The notes beneath the pieces are model-generated. The model was not told the DNA's origin and did not search any database. It saw nothing but the letters and a program-made list of their open reading frames with translations. Shown here piece by piece: positions 26,656-35,836 of a stretch of 64,000 nt of DNA. A program made the translations under genes and the position numbers. The stretch's first letter is position 1; the number at the start of each line of letters is the position of its first letter. The DNA is from Paenibacillus rhizovicinus (GTDB taxonomy: Bacteria > Bacillota > Bacilli > Paenibacillales > Paenibacillaceae), in NCBI RefSeq assembly GCF_010365285.1, contig NZ_CP048286.1:1817001-1881000 (forward strand), written 5' to 3'.

Positions 26656-28767
26656 TCAATCCTCCGTATCCAGCGCCTGCCAGCCGAGCCCCCAAACCGG
26701 CGAGTCCGGGCCGAATCGGAACTGCCCCCTCACCGGTTCCTCCAGCATCGGATCGACAGCGATCGTGTTGGCATCGAACCGACCGCCGAGAAAAGCGCGC
26801 CACTCCTCCCATGGAATCGGAATCTTCCCATACGTATCGCCGCCATAGAAGCCGCTCACTGTCGGCGCTTCGCCGCCGCTGCGGAAGAATAGGTTGCCGT
26901 CCGCCTCCGCCAGCCGGGCATCGTTCCAATTGATGAAGTGGTACAGCTGCTCGCCGGAATCGATGACGATATTTCGGCGCACGGTCAGGTCGCGATTCGG
27001 TTCGCCTGCCATTTCCTGCGTGCCGATGGCGGCTTTGGCCGCGTTCCGGACGAGCAGGTTGTTCTCGATCACGTTGCCGATCCCTTTGGCGAAAATCGCG
27101 AACCACAGCTTCCCCTTCCCCTCGCTGTACATGTCATGCAGTACATTGCGGGCAACGAGAAACCCGTCCGCGGCATCGTCCAAATATATACCGTACCCGA
27201 CGGAGAAATAAATGCCGCTGTCATGGAACCGATTATCGACGATCCGGTTGCCGAGTCCGGCTCCCCAAGCCTCGAACATGCCGCCGTCCTGGCTGTCCTT
27301 CATGACGTCCGAAATATCGTTTCGGGCAATCGTATTATTCCTCGCATGGAGGAATGTCCAATGATTGTCCCATGTCACTGTCGTGCCGTAATAGCTCGGG
27401 TCCATCGCTTTATACCGCAGTCCTTTCAGCGAAATGCCATAGCGGGGAAAGCCATGGATGACATTCCCTTCGATTGCGCAGCCGCCGCTCTGGTAGAGCT
27501 GGATCCCCGTTCCGTGCCCGATGAGCTCGCCTCCGCTCCGTATCCGATTGCCGACCACGGCATGGCCTCCGTTAACGTCGGATTCGGACGCGCTGCCGAA
27601 CCCGCCCTCGCCCGGCGCGAAGCCGATCGCATAGATGCCGTTGAAGCCGAGCCGCTCGATCCGGTTGTTCTCGATGCGGATCTCCTTGCAATGCCCGTTC
27701 AGAACGATGCCGCTTAATCCGGCATGGCGCAGATTGCAATCCGCGATGACGATGTCCGCTGCGTTGTCGATCCGGATCAGCCCTTCCCTTGCCTCTTCGC
27801 GTTCTCGGTTGGAGACGGGCATCCGGTAGGCAGGCACGAAATCCGACATCTCGATCGTCAGTCCGCGGAATTCCAGATGACGCACGATGCCGTCCTTGCT
27901 CCCGCTAGTATCGAGCCGATCTCCACCGTTATCGATCCGCCCTGCTCCGCTGTCCGGCCGCCCCTCGCCGCCGCGAATAGCGATAACGCTCTTCATGAAC
28001 GGCAGGATGATGTCCTGCTCCTCGATCGGCAGGGTCCGCGGCATATAGTACACATACCCCTCACGCGCATCCCGATACCATTCCCCCGGCTCCGTCAGCA
28101 GCTCCCGCGCGCCTTGCATCCGGTAGCGCGATCCTTGGTCGATGCCCCAAGGCGCAGGATCGTGAAAAGCGACGGTGTCCTGCTCCCAATCGACGGCTGC
28201 GACAGGCTTCGTCTCCGAAAACCAATTCCATTCACCCTCGCCGGGCCAGATGAACACCTTCAGTCCGCATGCCGCCGCATCGGCAATCGGCGGAAAGTCG
28301 CCTCGTTTGAAACGGAAGCCGCTTCCGTTTCCGCCATCCCATTTGCCCGCGACGACATGATAACCCTGCTTCGGACTTCTCGCCTCGCAAGCCCGCTCTC
28401 CGTTCTCGAACAAGGTGTGCCCGCAGTCGCGCAGCGCCTCCGCGCCGACGAAGCAGCGGTAGAGGCCATCGCCCGCAGGCTCCCATTCCTTCAGCAGGCG
28501 TCCTCCCGAGATAACCGGCGAAGCATCCGGCATGGCGCGGTAAATCGTTCGCCCTTCCTCTCCTGCCCCCGAATCTCCGGCATCGAACGCGAGCGGTCCG
28601 TCCAGCATGTAACGGCCTTCGCCGATCCACACCGTAACCTGGCCGGCATAACCCGCGGACCTGTCCCTGCGGACCGCATCCCGTGCCTTCGCGATGCTGC
28701 TCCAAGGCCGCTCGCGCGACCCGTCTTCTGCCGCGCCGCCTTCGATGCATTTTACAAAATATTCCAT
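26656..28767 (-). CDS. Right-handed parallel beta-helix protein, probable glycan-active enzyme
   Basis: A protein of 703 residues. It opens with MEYFVKCIEGGAAEDGSRERPW then SSIAKARDAVR, the start of many beta-helix hydrolases (GH141/GH120-like). The C-terminal half consists of beta-helix rungs (LIRIDNAADIVIADCNL, EIRIENNRIERLGFNGIY, CAIEGNVIHGFPRYGI, NTIARNDISDV, NRIVDNRFHDSGIYFS, GNVIENNLLVRNAAKAAIG). No signal peptide is seen from the preferred ATG at 28767; an alternative ATG is at 28788. The frame stays open far upstream only because it runs antisense to the sensor gene. It is divergent from the membrane sensor gene and near a sugar importer, so it probably processes the imported glycan. 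Confidence 0.8.
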   Translation of the reverse strand: MEYFVKCIEGGAAEDGSRERPWSSIAKARDAVRRDRSAGYAGQVTVWIGEGRYMLDGPLAFDAGDSGAGEEGRTIYRAMPDASPVISGGRLLKEWEPAGDGLYRCFVGAEALRDCGHTLFENGERACEARSPKQGYHVVAGKWDGGNGSGFRFKRGDFPPIADAAACGLKVFIWPGEGEWNWFSETKPVAAVDWEQDTVAFHDPAPWGIDQGSRYRMQGARELLTEPGEWYRDAREGYVYYMPRTLPIEEQDIILPFMKSVIAIRGGEGRPDSGAGRIDNGGDRLDTSGSKDGIVRHLEFRGLTIEMSDFVPAYRMPVSNREREEAREGLIRIDNAADIVIADCNLRHAGLSGIVLNGHCKEIRIENNRIERLGFNGIYAIGFAPGEGGFGSASESDVNGGHAVVGNRIRSGGELIGHGTGIQLYQSGGCAIEGNVIHGFPRYGISLKGLRYKAMDPSYYGTTVTWDNHWTFLHARNNTIARNDISDVMKDSQDGGMFEAWGAGLGNRIVDNRFHDSGIYFSVGYGIYLDDAADGFLVARNVLHDMYSEGKGKLWFAIFAKGIGNVIENNLLVRNAAKAAIGTQEMAGEPNRDLTVRRNIVIDSGEQLYHFINWNDARLAEADGNLFFRSGGEAPTVSGFYGGDTYGKIPIPWEEWRAFLGGRFDANTIAVDPMLEEPVRGQFRFGPDSPVWGLGWQALDTED

Positions 28768-28998
28768 AACATCATTAATCTCCGCCATCCCTGCCCACAG
28801 CTCCCTTCCCTCTATATCGAGCATGCCAAAACGACGCTCCCGCGCCAACTGTGCGTTTCGGGCAGCACTGCGGATGCCGCTGTGATTATCATCATTCGCT
28901 ATGCACAGCGAATCGCAAATATCATAGTGGCAATGGCCTCGCGCATATGCCATGCTAGCATTACACGTAGCTTGCCGTTCAAGGGGGATCCTAATCGG

Positions 28999-31344
28999 AT
29001 GAAAATGCTGCATTTCTACAAGTCCAAACGTTACCTGCTCCGCATGCTGCTCTCCATTACGATTCTGCTCGTCATACTCCTGTCGCTTTCGTCGGCCGTT
29101 ATTCATTACAGCGCCGAGCACCGCGTGCTCCAGATGCAGCAGGAAGCCAACCGCAAGGTCATGAGCCAGATCAACCACAACATGACCTTCATGCAGGAAA
29201 TCGTCAACAACATCTCCTTGTCCTTGTATAACGACGAGCGGTTTTATTTTCCGCTGATGTCCAACTCCGCACAGGAAGATATCGATATCATCTATTCCAT
29301 CAACCAGCTGAACAAAGTGATGGATTCCCAGTCCTTCCTGCACTCCATTCTGGTATACAACGGCCACAACGACAAAACCTACGCGCTTGGACCGCTTGCC
29401 GACTGGATGGAAGAAAGCTATATGACCAGCCGTCTGGTCGACATGATCAAGAAGCCCGAGAAGCTGCCGCAGCTGCAGCTCATCCCCATGAATTTCAGCG
29501 GACGTCCCCATGCCGTCGATTTCTTCTCGGTCATCATCTACGAATCGTTCAACAATGTGAACGACCACGAAAGCGCGATCGTCTTGAACGTGAAGCCGGA
29601 GTGGGTGTTCGATAATTTGAAGGTCGTGAACGGCTTCTCCGCGCCTAATGCATCCAGCATCTTCTTGATGGATAAGGACGGCGGCTTCATCCTCTCCGGC
29701 GAGGAGAAGAATCTGCCGGAACTGAACGATCTCAGTTATGCGCTGAGCCGCGATCAATCCGGCAACGACGAGAGCTTCGGCTTCTTCTCGCACAAATTCC
29801 GGGGCAGCGGCAATTCCATCGTCAGTTACTTGCAGATGGGCATCCCGGGCTGGAAAGTCATCGGCGTTCAGCCGTACAACGCTGTGCTTGGCGGCATTTC
29901 GCAAATGCGGGAAACGTTCGCCATCGTCATTGCCAGCTTCCTGCTGCTGGCCGTCGTCGTCTCGTTCGCGCTGGCGCACAAGCTGTACCGGCCGATTGAA
30001 GCCTTGCTCTCCCGGATCACGCGGCATGGCGGCGTAACCGAGCATGCGCCGGAGCCGATTCACGACGAATTGGCCTATGTCGGCCGCGTCTATGGGCAGA
30101 TGGCGGAGAAGCTGATCGTCGTGACCGACGAGAAAGAGAAGCAGAAGGATATCGTCCGCCATTCCTATCTGCGCAGCATTCTTACGAGCAGCTCATCGTT
30201 CAGCCGCCACCAGTTTGAGTCCTGCATCGACAAGTACGGATTGGGCGTTGATCCGGCCGGGCCGTTCCTCGTTGCAGTCGCGAAGGTCGACGATTATGCC
30301 GCGGTGCTCTCGCGAACGAATGAATCCGAGCGGCGGCTGTATGCTTTTGCCGTTACGAATATTGCCGGGGAAATATTAGTCCCGCTAAAGATCTCCTGCG
30401 AGATGGTCGACGCGCGAGGCGATCACCTGGTTCTGCTGCTCAGCGGCGGCGCGCTGGGTGCCGAACTGCCTGAATTACCGGATCTGCTGAGACGACTCCA
30501 GGACATCATGCTGGATTATTATAAACTGTCGCTGTCGCTCTCGTTCAGTGTCATTTCCCGTTCTCACGACACGATTACCGATCAATACGCGGATGCGCTC
30601 CATTATTCCATGTATAAAATCGTCCACGGCCGGCGTTCGCTCCTAACGCCGGATCTGGTCAGGCCGAACGCGGCGCATACGGAACACGCCGTCTCATCCG
30701 ACATGGAGAAGAAGCTGACCGAAGCGATCAAGACGAATGATCTGAGTGCCATGGAAGCATCTGCGGATCACCTGCTGGCTTCGCTGCGCGACTGCCATTA
30801 CGACTCGATTATCCATGGCGCGCTTCATGTGGTGGACGTCATCAAGACGACGATCCGGGAAATCAACCAGAATCGGATCTCGTCCTTGCCGGTCGATCTC
30901 AGCACGCTGAGCAGACAGGTTTTGGATGAAGAGACACTTGTAGATATCTCGGCATTGATACAGTCCGCCTTGCGCGATATTCACGATAAGCGCCGCGGGG
31001 CCGAGCAAGATACGAATGCCGCGCTCGTCGACGCCATCAAGGACATCATCGACAACCATTACGCCGACATGAATTTAAGTCTGCAGGGCATATCCGCTAC
31101 GCTCAAAATGACCTCCGCTTACGTCGGGCGCTTGTTCAAACAAAGCGAGCTGGTCTCCGTCGGCGAATATTTGAATGAAGTCCGGCTGACCCGCGCGCGC
31201 GAGTACCTGGAGACGAAGAACTTCAGCATTAAGGAGATCATGGAGCTCGTCGGATACGTGAACGAAAGCACCTTCTTCAAGCTGTTCAAGAAGAAGTACG
31301 GCGTCACGCCGAAAGAATACCGGTTGAAGAGCAATATCGGCTGA
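28999..31344 (+). CDS. Membrane-bound AraC family sensor-regulator
   Basis: A 781-residue one-component membrane regulator. One membrane helix lies at about 15-37 and another at about 310-332 (FAIVIASFLLLAVVVSFAL). Between them is an extracytoplasmic Cache-like sensor of about 270 residues. A linker and a GGDEF-like degenerate middle domain follow. The C-terminal double helix-turn-helix has MNLSLQGISATLKMTSAYVGRLFKQ and IKEIMELVGYVNESTFFKLFKKKYGVTPKEYR. AAGGGGG is 11 bases before the ATG. Paenibacilli place such sensors next to LplB/YtcP importers to sense outside sugars. Confidence 0.9.
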   Translation: MKMLHFYKSKRYLLRMLLSITILLVILLSLSSAVIHYSAEHRVLQMQQEANRKVMSQINHNMTFMQEIVNNISLSLYNDERFYFPLMSNSAQEDIDIIYSINQLNKVMDSQSFLHSILVYNGHNDKTYALGPLADWMEESYMTSRLVDMIKKPEKLPQLQLIPMNFSGRPHAVDFFSVIIYESFNNVNDHESAIVLNVKPEWVFDNLKVVNGFSAPNASSIFLMDKDGGFILSGEEKNLPELNDLSYALSRDQSGNDESFGFFSHKFRGSGNSIVSYLQMGIPGWKVIGVQPYNAVLGGISQMRETFAIVIASFLLLAVVVSFALAHKLYRPIEALLSRITRHGGVTEHAPEPIHDELAYVGRVYGQMAEKLIVVTDEKEKQKDIVRHSYLRSILTSSSSFSRHQFESCIDKYGLGVDPAGPFLVAVAKVDDYAAVLSRTNESERRLYAFAVTNIAGEILVPLKISCEMVDARGDHLVLLLSGGALGAELPELPDLLRRLQDIMLDYYKLSLSLSFSVISRSHDTITDQYADALHYSMYKIVHGRRSLLTPDLVRPNAAHTEHAVSSDMEKKLTEAIKTNDLSAMEASADHLLASLRDCHYDSIIHGALHVVDVIKTTIREINQNRISSLPVDLSTLSRQVLDEETLVDISALIQSALRDIHDKRRGAEQDTNAALVDAIKDIIDNHYADMNLSLQGISATLKMTSAYVGRLFKQSELVSVGEYLNEVRLTRAREYLETKNFSIKEIMELVGYVNESTFFKLFKKKYGVTPKEYRLKSNIG

Positions 31345-31365
31345 CCGCGAACGGCGGGAAAATAG

Positions 31366-31410
31366 AAGAGCCTTCAAATCCACGCATGGCGCGGATTTGA
31401 AGGCTCTTTT
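31366..31410 (+). terminator. Terminator of the membrane sensor gene
   Basis: A perfect 16-bp stem (31366-31381 with 31393-31408) and 11-base loop, followed by TTTT. Confidence 0.85.
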
Positions 31411-31472
31411 GCAGCTTAGTGCAGGGGCTGAGGGGCGCAGCGTTTCGTGGCGGTTGGCAAATGGCGGATGAA

Positions 31473-31548
31473 ATTCGCCGAAACTTGCCGGATACGCCGC
31501 ATGTAATGCACCCCGTACATTACATTCGCCGAAACTCGCCGGATACGC
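31473..31548. repeat. Two tandem units, 51 bp apart, with an inverted GTAC motif
   Basis: ATTCGCCGAAAC(T/C)TGCCGG-type units start at 31473 and 31524 and share 24 of 25 bases. Between them lies TGTAATGCACCCCGTACATTACA, split here as arms TGTAATG and CATTACA; its complement matches the motif at 9668 and 23388. Confidence 0.75.
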
Positions 31549-31649
31549 AGCTTGTGGTGCCCCAGCTTGTCCAGCACCTCAAATTTAGCCTAATCCTAAT
31601 CCTATTCCTATTACACTGCACCGATTCCTCAGTCCCAACAGCCCAAACC

Positions 31650-31780
31650 CTGCCACTTCGGCAGCTTTTCCCGCGGTCTCGCAACAGCCCCAAAAGCTGC
31701 CACTCCAGCAGCTTTTCCTGCGACTTCGCAGGCCACGCAACCAATAAGCTGTCATCCCATCAGATTTTCCGGCATTCCCG
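31650..31780. repeat. Degenerate tandem repeat, 47 and 52 bp apart
   Basis: Units starting CTGCCACT, each followed by GCAGCTTTTCC-like sequence, begin at 31650, 31697 and 31749; the third is more divergent. Confidence 0.6.
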
Positions 31781-32105
31781 CCGGCTAAGCAGCCCACTAG
31801 CTTTCGCCACGCTTGCTTTTCCAGCGCTCCCCGTATTCCCGCCACTCTCCCAGCCTCCCCTTCAGCCGCTTTCCCCTCCATTCTCTCCTCATTCCCCTCG
31901 CCTCCTCCTAACTCCCCCGCTGCACGCCTCACCTCCCCTCCCATTCCCCCTGCAAATCCGCGGGGTTCGCGCACCTCCAGCAGTCATTCGCAAAAAACAC
32001 AGTCGCCGCAAGACGAAATGGAGGATTGCACAGTTGTCGTCACAGCCGCGCCGATGCCATGATGGGCTCACGGACACCGTCCAGTATTTTCCCGGAGGTT
32101 AAGGC

Positions 32106-33035
32106 ATGATCAAAACACGCAAACCGCGATCGGAATGGTACTACCTGAAGAAAAATTCGGAACTGCTCCTGCTGCTCCTGCCGGGAGCGCTTCTCGTCCT
32201 CGTCTTCGCCTACGTGCCGATGTTCGGAGTCCTCCTCGCTTTCAAGGACTTCCGCTACGATTTAGGCTTCTGGGACAGTCCGTGGGTCGGCTTCCACAAC
32301 TTCAAGTTCTTCTTCGTCTCGGACACGGCCGCGATGATCACCCGCAACACCGTCGTTTACGGATTGACGTACATGCTGCTTACCACGGTCATCGCGCTGC
32401 TGTTCGCGATTCTCATGAACGAGATGGGCAAACGCTGGCTCCGCATCCATCAGACGGCGATGTTCATTCCGTACTGTTTGTCCTGGGTCGTCGTCAGCTA
32501 CTTGGCGCTCGCGCTGCTGGACTCGCAGAACGGCTACCTGAACAAACTGCTCGAGACGCTCGGTTTCTCTACCCATATGTGGTACCTCGAGACCGCGCCG
32601 TGGCCGTACATCCTCATCTCCGCCTATCTATGGAAGAATGTCGGCTTCTCCACGCTCGTCTATTTCGCGGGCATCATGGGCATCAACCAGGAGTATTACG
32701 AAGCCGCCAAAATCGACGGCGCGTCCCGCTGGCAAATGGCGACCAAAATCACGCTGCCCTTGCTGTCCACGCTCATTACGGTATTGCTGATTCTGGCGAT
32801 CGGCCATATTTTCGTCGGCGACTTCGGCCTGCATTACTTCATCCCGAACGATTCCGGCATGACTTTTCCGACGACCGATATCATCGATACCTATGTCTAC
32901 CGGGCGCTGCGCGTCAATGGCGATATCGGCATGTCGACCGCGGTCGGCCTGTACCAATCCATCGTCGGCCTCGTGCTCGTCGTCGTCGCCAATTTCGTCG
33001 TCCGCAAAATCAATGAGGAGAATTCGCTTTTCTAG
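32106..33035 (+). CDS. ABC sugar importer permease, LplB type
   Basis: A 309-residue integral membrane protein with six predicted helices. The cytoplasmic EAA loop, which docks the ATPase, is EYYEAAKIDGASRWQMATKI followed by TLP. This belongs to the LplB branch of binding-protein-dependent oligosaccharide importers. GGAGG precedes the ATG, and the frame is followed after 18 bases by the second permease gene. No ATPase gene is present; such systems normally share an MsmX-type ATPase. Confidence 0.92.
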   Translation: MIKTRKPRSEWYYLKKNSELLLLLLPGALLVLVFAYVPMFGVLLAFKDFRYDLGFWDSPWVGFHNFKFFFVSDTAAMITRNTVVYGLTYMLLTTVIALLFAILMNEMGKRWLRIHQTAMFIPYCLSWVVVSYLALALLDSQNGYLNKLLETLGFSTHMWYLETAPWPYILISAYLWKNVGFSTLVYFAGIMGINQEYYEAAKIDGASRWQMATKITLPLLSTLITVLLILAIGHIFVGDFGLHYFIPNDSGMTFPTTDIIDTYVYRALRVNGDIGMSTAVGLYQSIVGLVLVVVANFVVRKINEENSLF

Positions 33036-33053
33036 AAAGGAGCATCATCCCGC

Positions 33054-33998
33054 ATGAACACGACGCCGCAAGCGCTCGCAGCCGAATCCGCCTCCGTCCG
33101 GGCAACCGGCGAGCGCAGAGAACCGTTCACTATCGTCAGCCTGCTGTCCCATCTGCTCTTTATCCTCGTCACGCTCGCCATGGTCCTGCCGTTCGTACTC
33201 GTCATCTCGATCTCCTTCACGGATGAGTCGTCGATCATCGAGCACGGCTACCTGTTCATCCCGGCCGACTTCTCGACCAAAGCGTACACGTACATTTTCG
33301 AGGCGCCTACCGTGCTTGTCCGCGCATACGGCATTACCATTCTGACCACGGTCATCGGCACGCTGCTCTCGCTGCTCGTCACGGCCATGCTCGGCTACGT
33401 GACATCCCGCCGCGACTTCCGTTACCGCACGCCGGCCTCGTTCTTCGTCTTCTTCACGATGCTGTTCAACGGAGGACTCGTGCCCTCCTATATTCTAGTC
33501 AAGCAGTACCTGCATCTGGACAATACGATTTGGAGCCTGATTCTGCCGTTCCTCGTTTCCCCGTTCTATATCATGGTCATGAAAGGCTTTCTGTCGAAAA
33601 TCCCGTTCGAAATCATCGAATCCGCGAAAATGGACGGCGCCCGGGAGATCCGCATTTTCTTCACGATCATTCTGCCGTTGTCGACGCCGGCGCTCGCGAC
33701 GCTTGGGCTGTTCCTGTCCTTCGGCTTCTGGAATTCTTGGTTCCCGGCGCTGCTCTATATCGATAACGAGAAGCTCATCCCGATACAATTGCTGCTCGTC
33801 CGCATGATGCAGAAGCTGGAGTTTCTGACGAGCAACAGCGACTTCATCAGTCAATTCGGCATGGACATGAGCAAGTTCCCTTCGCTGTCCGCCCGCATGG
33901 CGATGGCGATTCTGGCCGGCGGTCCGATGGTCTGCATCTTCCCGTTCTTCCAGAAATATTTTGTCAAAGGCTTGACGGTCGGCTCGCTGAAGGGCTGA
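33054..33998 (+). CDS. ABC sugar importer permease, YtcP type
   Basis: A 314-residue partner of the preceding permease, with about six membrane helices and the EAA loop EIIESAKMDGAREIRIFFTI followed by ILP. The end FQKYFVKGLTVGSLKG is characteristic of the YtcP branch. An AAAGGAG site lies before the ATG. It is co-transcribed with the first permease and the solute-binding lipoprotein gene. Confidence 0.92.
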   Translation: MNTTPQALAAESASVRATGERREPFTIVSLLSHLLFILVTLAMVLPFVLVISISFTDESSIIEHGYLFIPADFSTKAYTYIFEAPTVLVRAYGITILTTVIGTLLSLLVTAMLGYVTSRRDFRYRTPASFFVFFTMLFNGGLVPSYILVKQYLHLDNTIWSLILPFLVSPFYIMVMKGFLSKIPFEIIESAKMDGAREIRIFFTIILPLSTPALATLGLFLSFGFWNSWFPALLYIDNEKLIPIQLLLVRMMQKLEFLTSNSDFISQFGMDMSKFPSLSARMAMAILAGGPMVCIFPFFQKYFVKGLTVGSLKG

Positions 33999-34176
33999 CA
34001 AGCGCCGCTGATCCGAGCGGCATGCAATGGATCGGCGATGCCGATTGAAACGCTTGACGACTGTTTTCATAACTTGTGCCGGCGGATAGGAATAAAGGGG
34101 GGTTAAGTGGAAGTAGAAGATAGCCGGTATGAGCATTGAAATAGAACAACTCTACCCAAACCAAGGAGGTCCACCC

Positions 34177-35771
34177 ATGAAAGTCTGGAGAATTTCCATG
34201 GCCCCGCTCGTGTTGGCCAGCCTGATGATCATGCTTTTGGTAAGCGCTTGCGGCAATAACAATAACAGCAATACCAATGCGCCGGCGGCGGACAATAACA
34301 ATAACGCTGCCGCGACGAACACGACGAACGCTACGAACACGCCGGATACGACGACTACGACGAACACGGACACCACCGACGCGACGAATGATCCCGCTCC
34401 GGCCGAAGAACCGCCAGTCGAGCTGACCTACTATTACATCGTTTACGACATGCCTGCCGACCAGCAAGCGGTCGAGGATGCGGTCAACGCCTACATCAAG
34501 CCGAAAATCAACGCGACGATCAAGCTGAAACCGATCATAGAATCCGGCTATAAAGACAAAATCAACACGATGCTGGCCGCCGGCGAAAACTTCGACCTGC
34601 TGTGGACGTCCAATTGGGGCGGCGGCGATTACGACAACAAAGTAGCCAAGGGCGCTCTTCTGCCGCTCGACGACCTGCTGAACAATGCGCCCGCGTTGAA
34701 GGACGCGATTCCGCAAGTCGCTTGGGACGATACGCGCGTAGACGGCAAAATCTACGGCGTGCCGAACATGCAAATCGCCGCCAAGGCCGAAGGCTTCGCC
34801 ATTCAGAAGCGCTTCATCGAGAAATACAACATCGACGTGAACAGCATCCATAGCCAAATGGATATCGAGCCCGTCCTGAAGACGATCCACGACAACGAGC
34901 CGGACATCATTCCGATCGCGTCCACGAGCAATATGTTCGACTTCGGCCGCCAGTACGGCTACGCTGCCCAAGGCTACAAGCTCGGCGATCCGAACTACAC
35001 AATCATCGATACTGTAGACAAACCGGAATACAAAACGTTCCTCGACACGATGCGCAGATGGTATACTTCGGGCTACATCTACAAAGATGCCGCGACGATG
35101 AAGGACGATCAGCTCGTGGCCCTGCTTGGCTCAGGCAAAGTGGCCGTCGAATGGAACACGACGATGAAGCCGGGCGGCGAAGTCGACGACAAGAAGCGTT
35201 TCGGCAACAACGACGTCGTCTACGTCCGCGTGTCCGAGCCTGAATTCACCGGCGTCCGCGCAACGATGAACTCCATCAGCCGCACGTCCAAGAATCCGGA
35301 GAAAGCGCTCGAGTTCCTGCAATTGACGTCGACCCCCCCGCGCTCTTCAATCTGATTACGTTCGGCATCCAGGACAAACACTACAAAATCGTCGGAGACA
35401 ACACGATCAGCATCAATCAAGACGGCGGCTACAAAACCGACCAAGGCTGGGTGTTCGGCAACGTTCTGATCGGCTACTTGAAAGAAGGCCAGGCGCCGGA
35501 TACATGGGAACGCACGAAGCAGCTGAACGAGACGGCCAAACGGCCTGAAGTGAACGGCTTCAATTTCAACACCGAGCCGTATAAGACGGAATCGGTCAAC
35601 ATCTTCGCGGTTTCCGAGCAATACGGCAAGGCGCTGAATACCGGCTCCGTCGATCCGGCCAAAATATTGCCGAAATACCAATCCGCGCTCAAGAAGGCGG
35701 GCGTCGAGAAGCAAACGGCGGAAATGCAGAAGCAGCTCGACGAGTGGCTGAAAGCGAACGGCAAGAAATAA
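34177..35771 (+). pseudogene. Solute-binding lipoprotein gene of the importer, interrupted by a frameshift
   Basis: The first frame codes 392 residues: a signal peptide with lipobox LVSAC (Cys25), an Asn/Thr-rich linker, and a type I sugar-binding domain. It ends at 35355. A second frame, shifted by -1, resumes directly after a run of seven C (35333-35339) with ALFNLITFGIQDKHYK and carries the C-terminal DUF3502-like part up to GKK at 35771. Together they give one normal protein of about 530 residues. The run of C makes a one-base deletion or a sequencing error most likely; the heptamer C-CCC-CCG would also permit a -1 slip. As read, the importer lacks an intact binding protein. AAGGAGG precedes the ATG at 34177. 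Confidence 0.85.
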
Positions 35772-35808
35772 AGGAAGCGAGCCTCTCCTCGCTGACAAGT
35801 GTCACGTC

Positions 35809-35836
35809 AAAAAGACGCCGGAAACGGCGTCTTTTT
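35809..35836. terminator. Bidirectional terminator between convergent genes
   Basis: A perfect 12-bp stem, AAAAAGACGCCG with its complement, around GAAA. T runs lie on both strands. It serves the importer operon and, overlapping its stop codon, the BNR lipoprotein gene. Confidence 0.9.

Larger units (their letters stand above)
31411..32105. other. Repeat-rich intergenic stretch before the importer genes
   Basis: About 700 bases separate the sensor terminator from the first permease gene. They hold two repeat sets (31473-31548 and 31650-31780), then pyrimidine-rich sequence (31800-31960). A long open frame crosses the area but has no domain or ribosome site. The importer promoter should lie in the last 100 bases; no clear box was found. 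Confidence 0.5.

Noticed and set aside
28770-30162. N-terminal extension of the beta-helix gene to over 1100 residues
   Set aside because: This part is antisense to the membrane sensor gene, lacks beta-helix sequence and has no start signal; the true start is near 28767.
31419-32102. 227-codon frame before the first permease gene
   Set aside because: It covers intergenic repeats, is pyrimidine-rich, and has neither a ribosome site nor any domain. Its stop overlaps the permease ribosome site only by chance, as far as can be told.
35333-35339. Programmed -1 frameshift as the main explanation of the split solute-binding gene
   Set aside because: The heptamer fits formally, but no such case is known to me in this family, no downstream stimulatory hairpin was recognised, and a homopolymer indel or read error is simpler.
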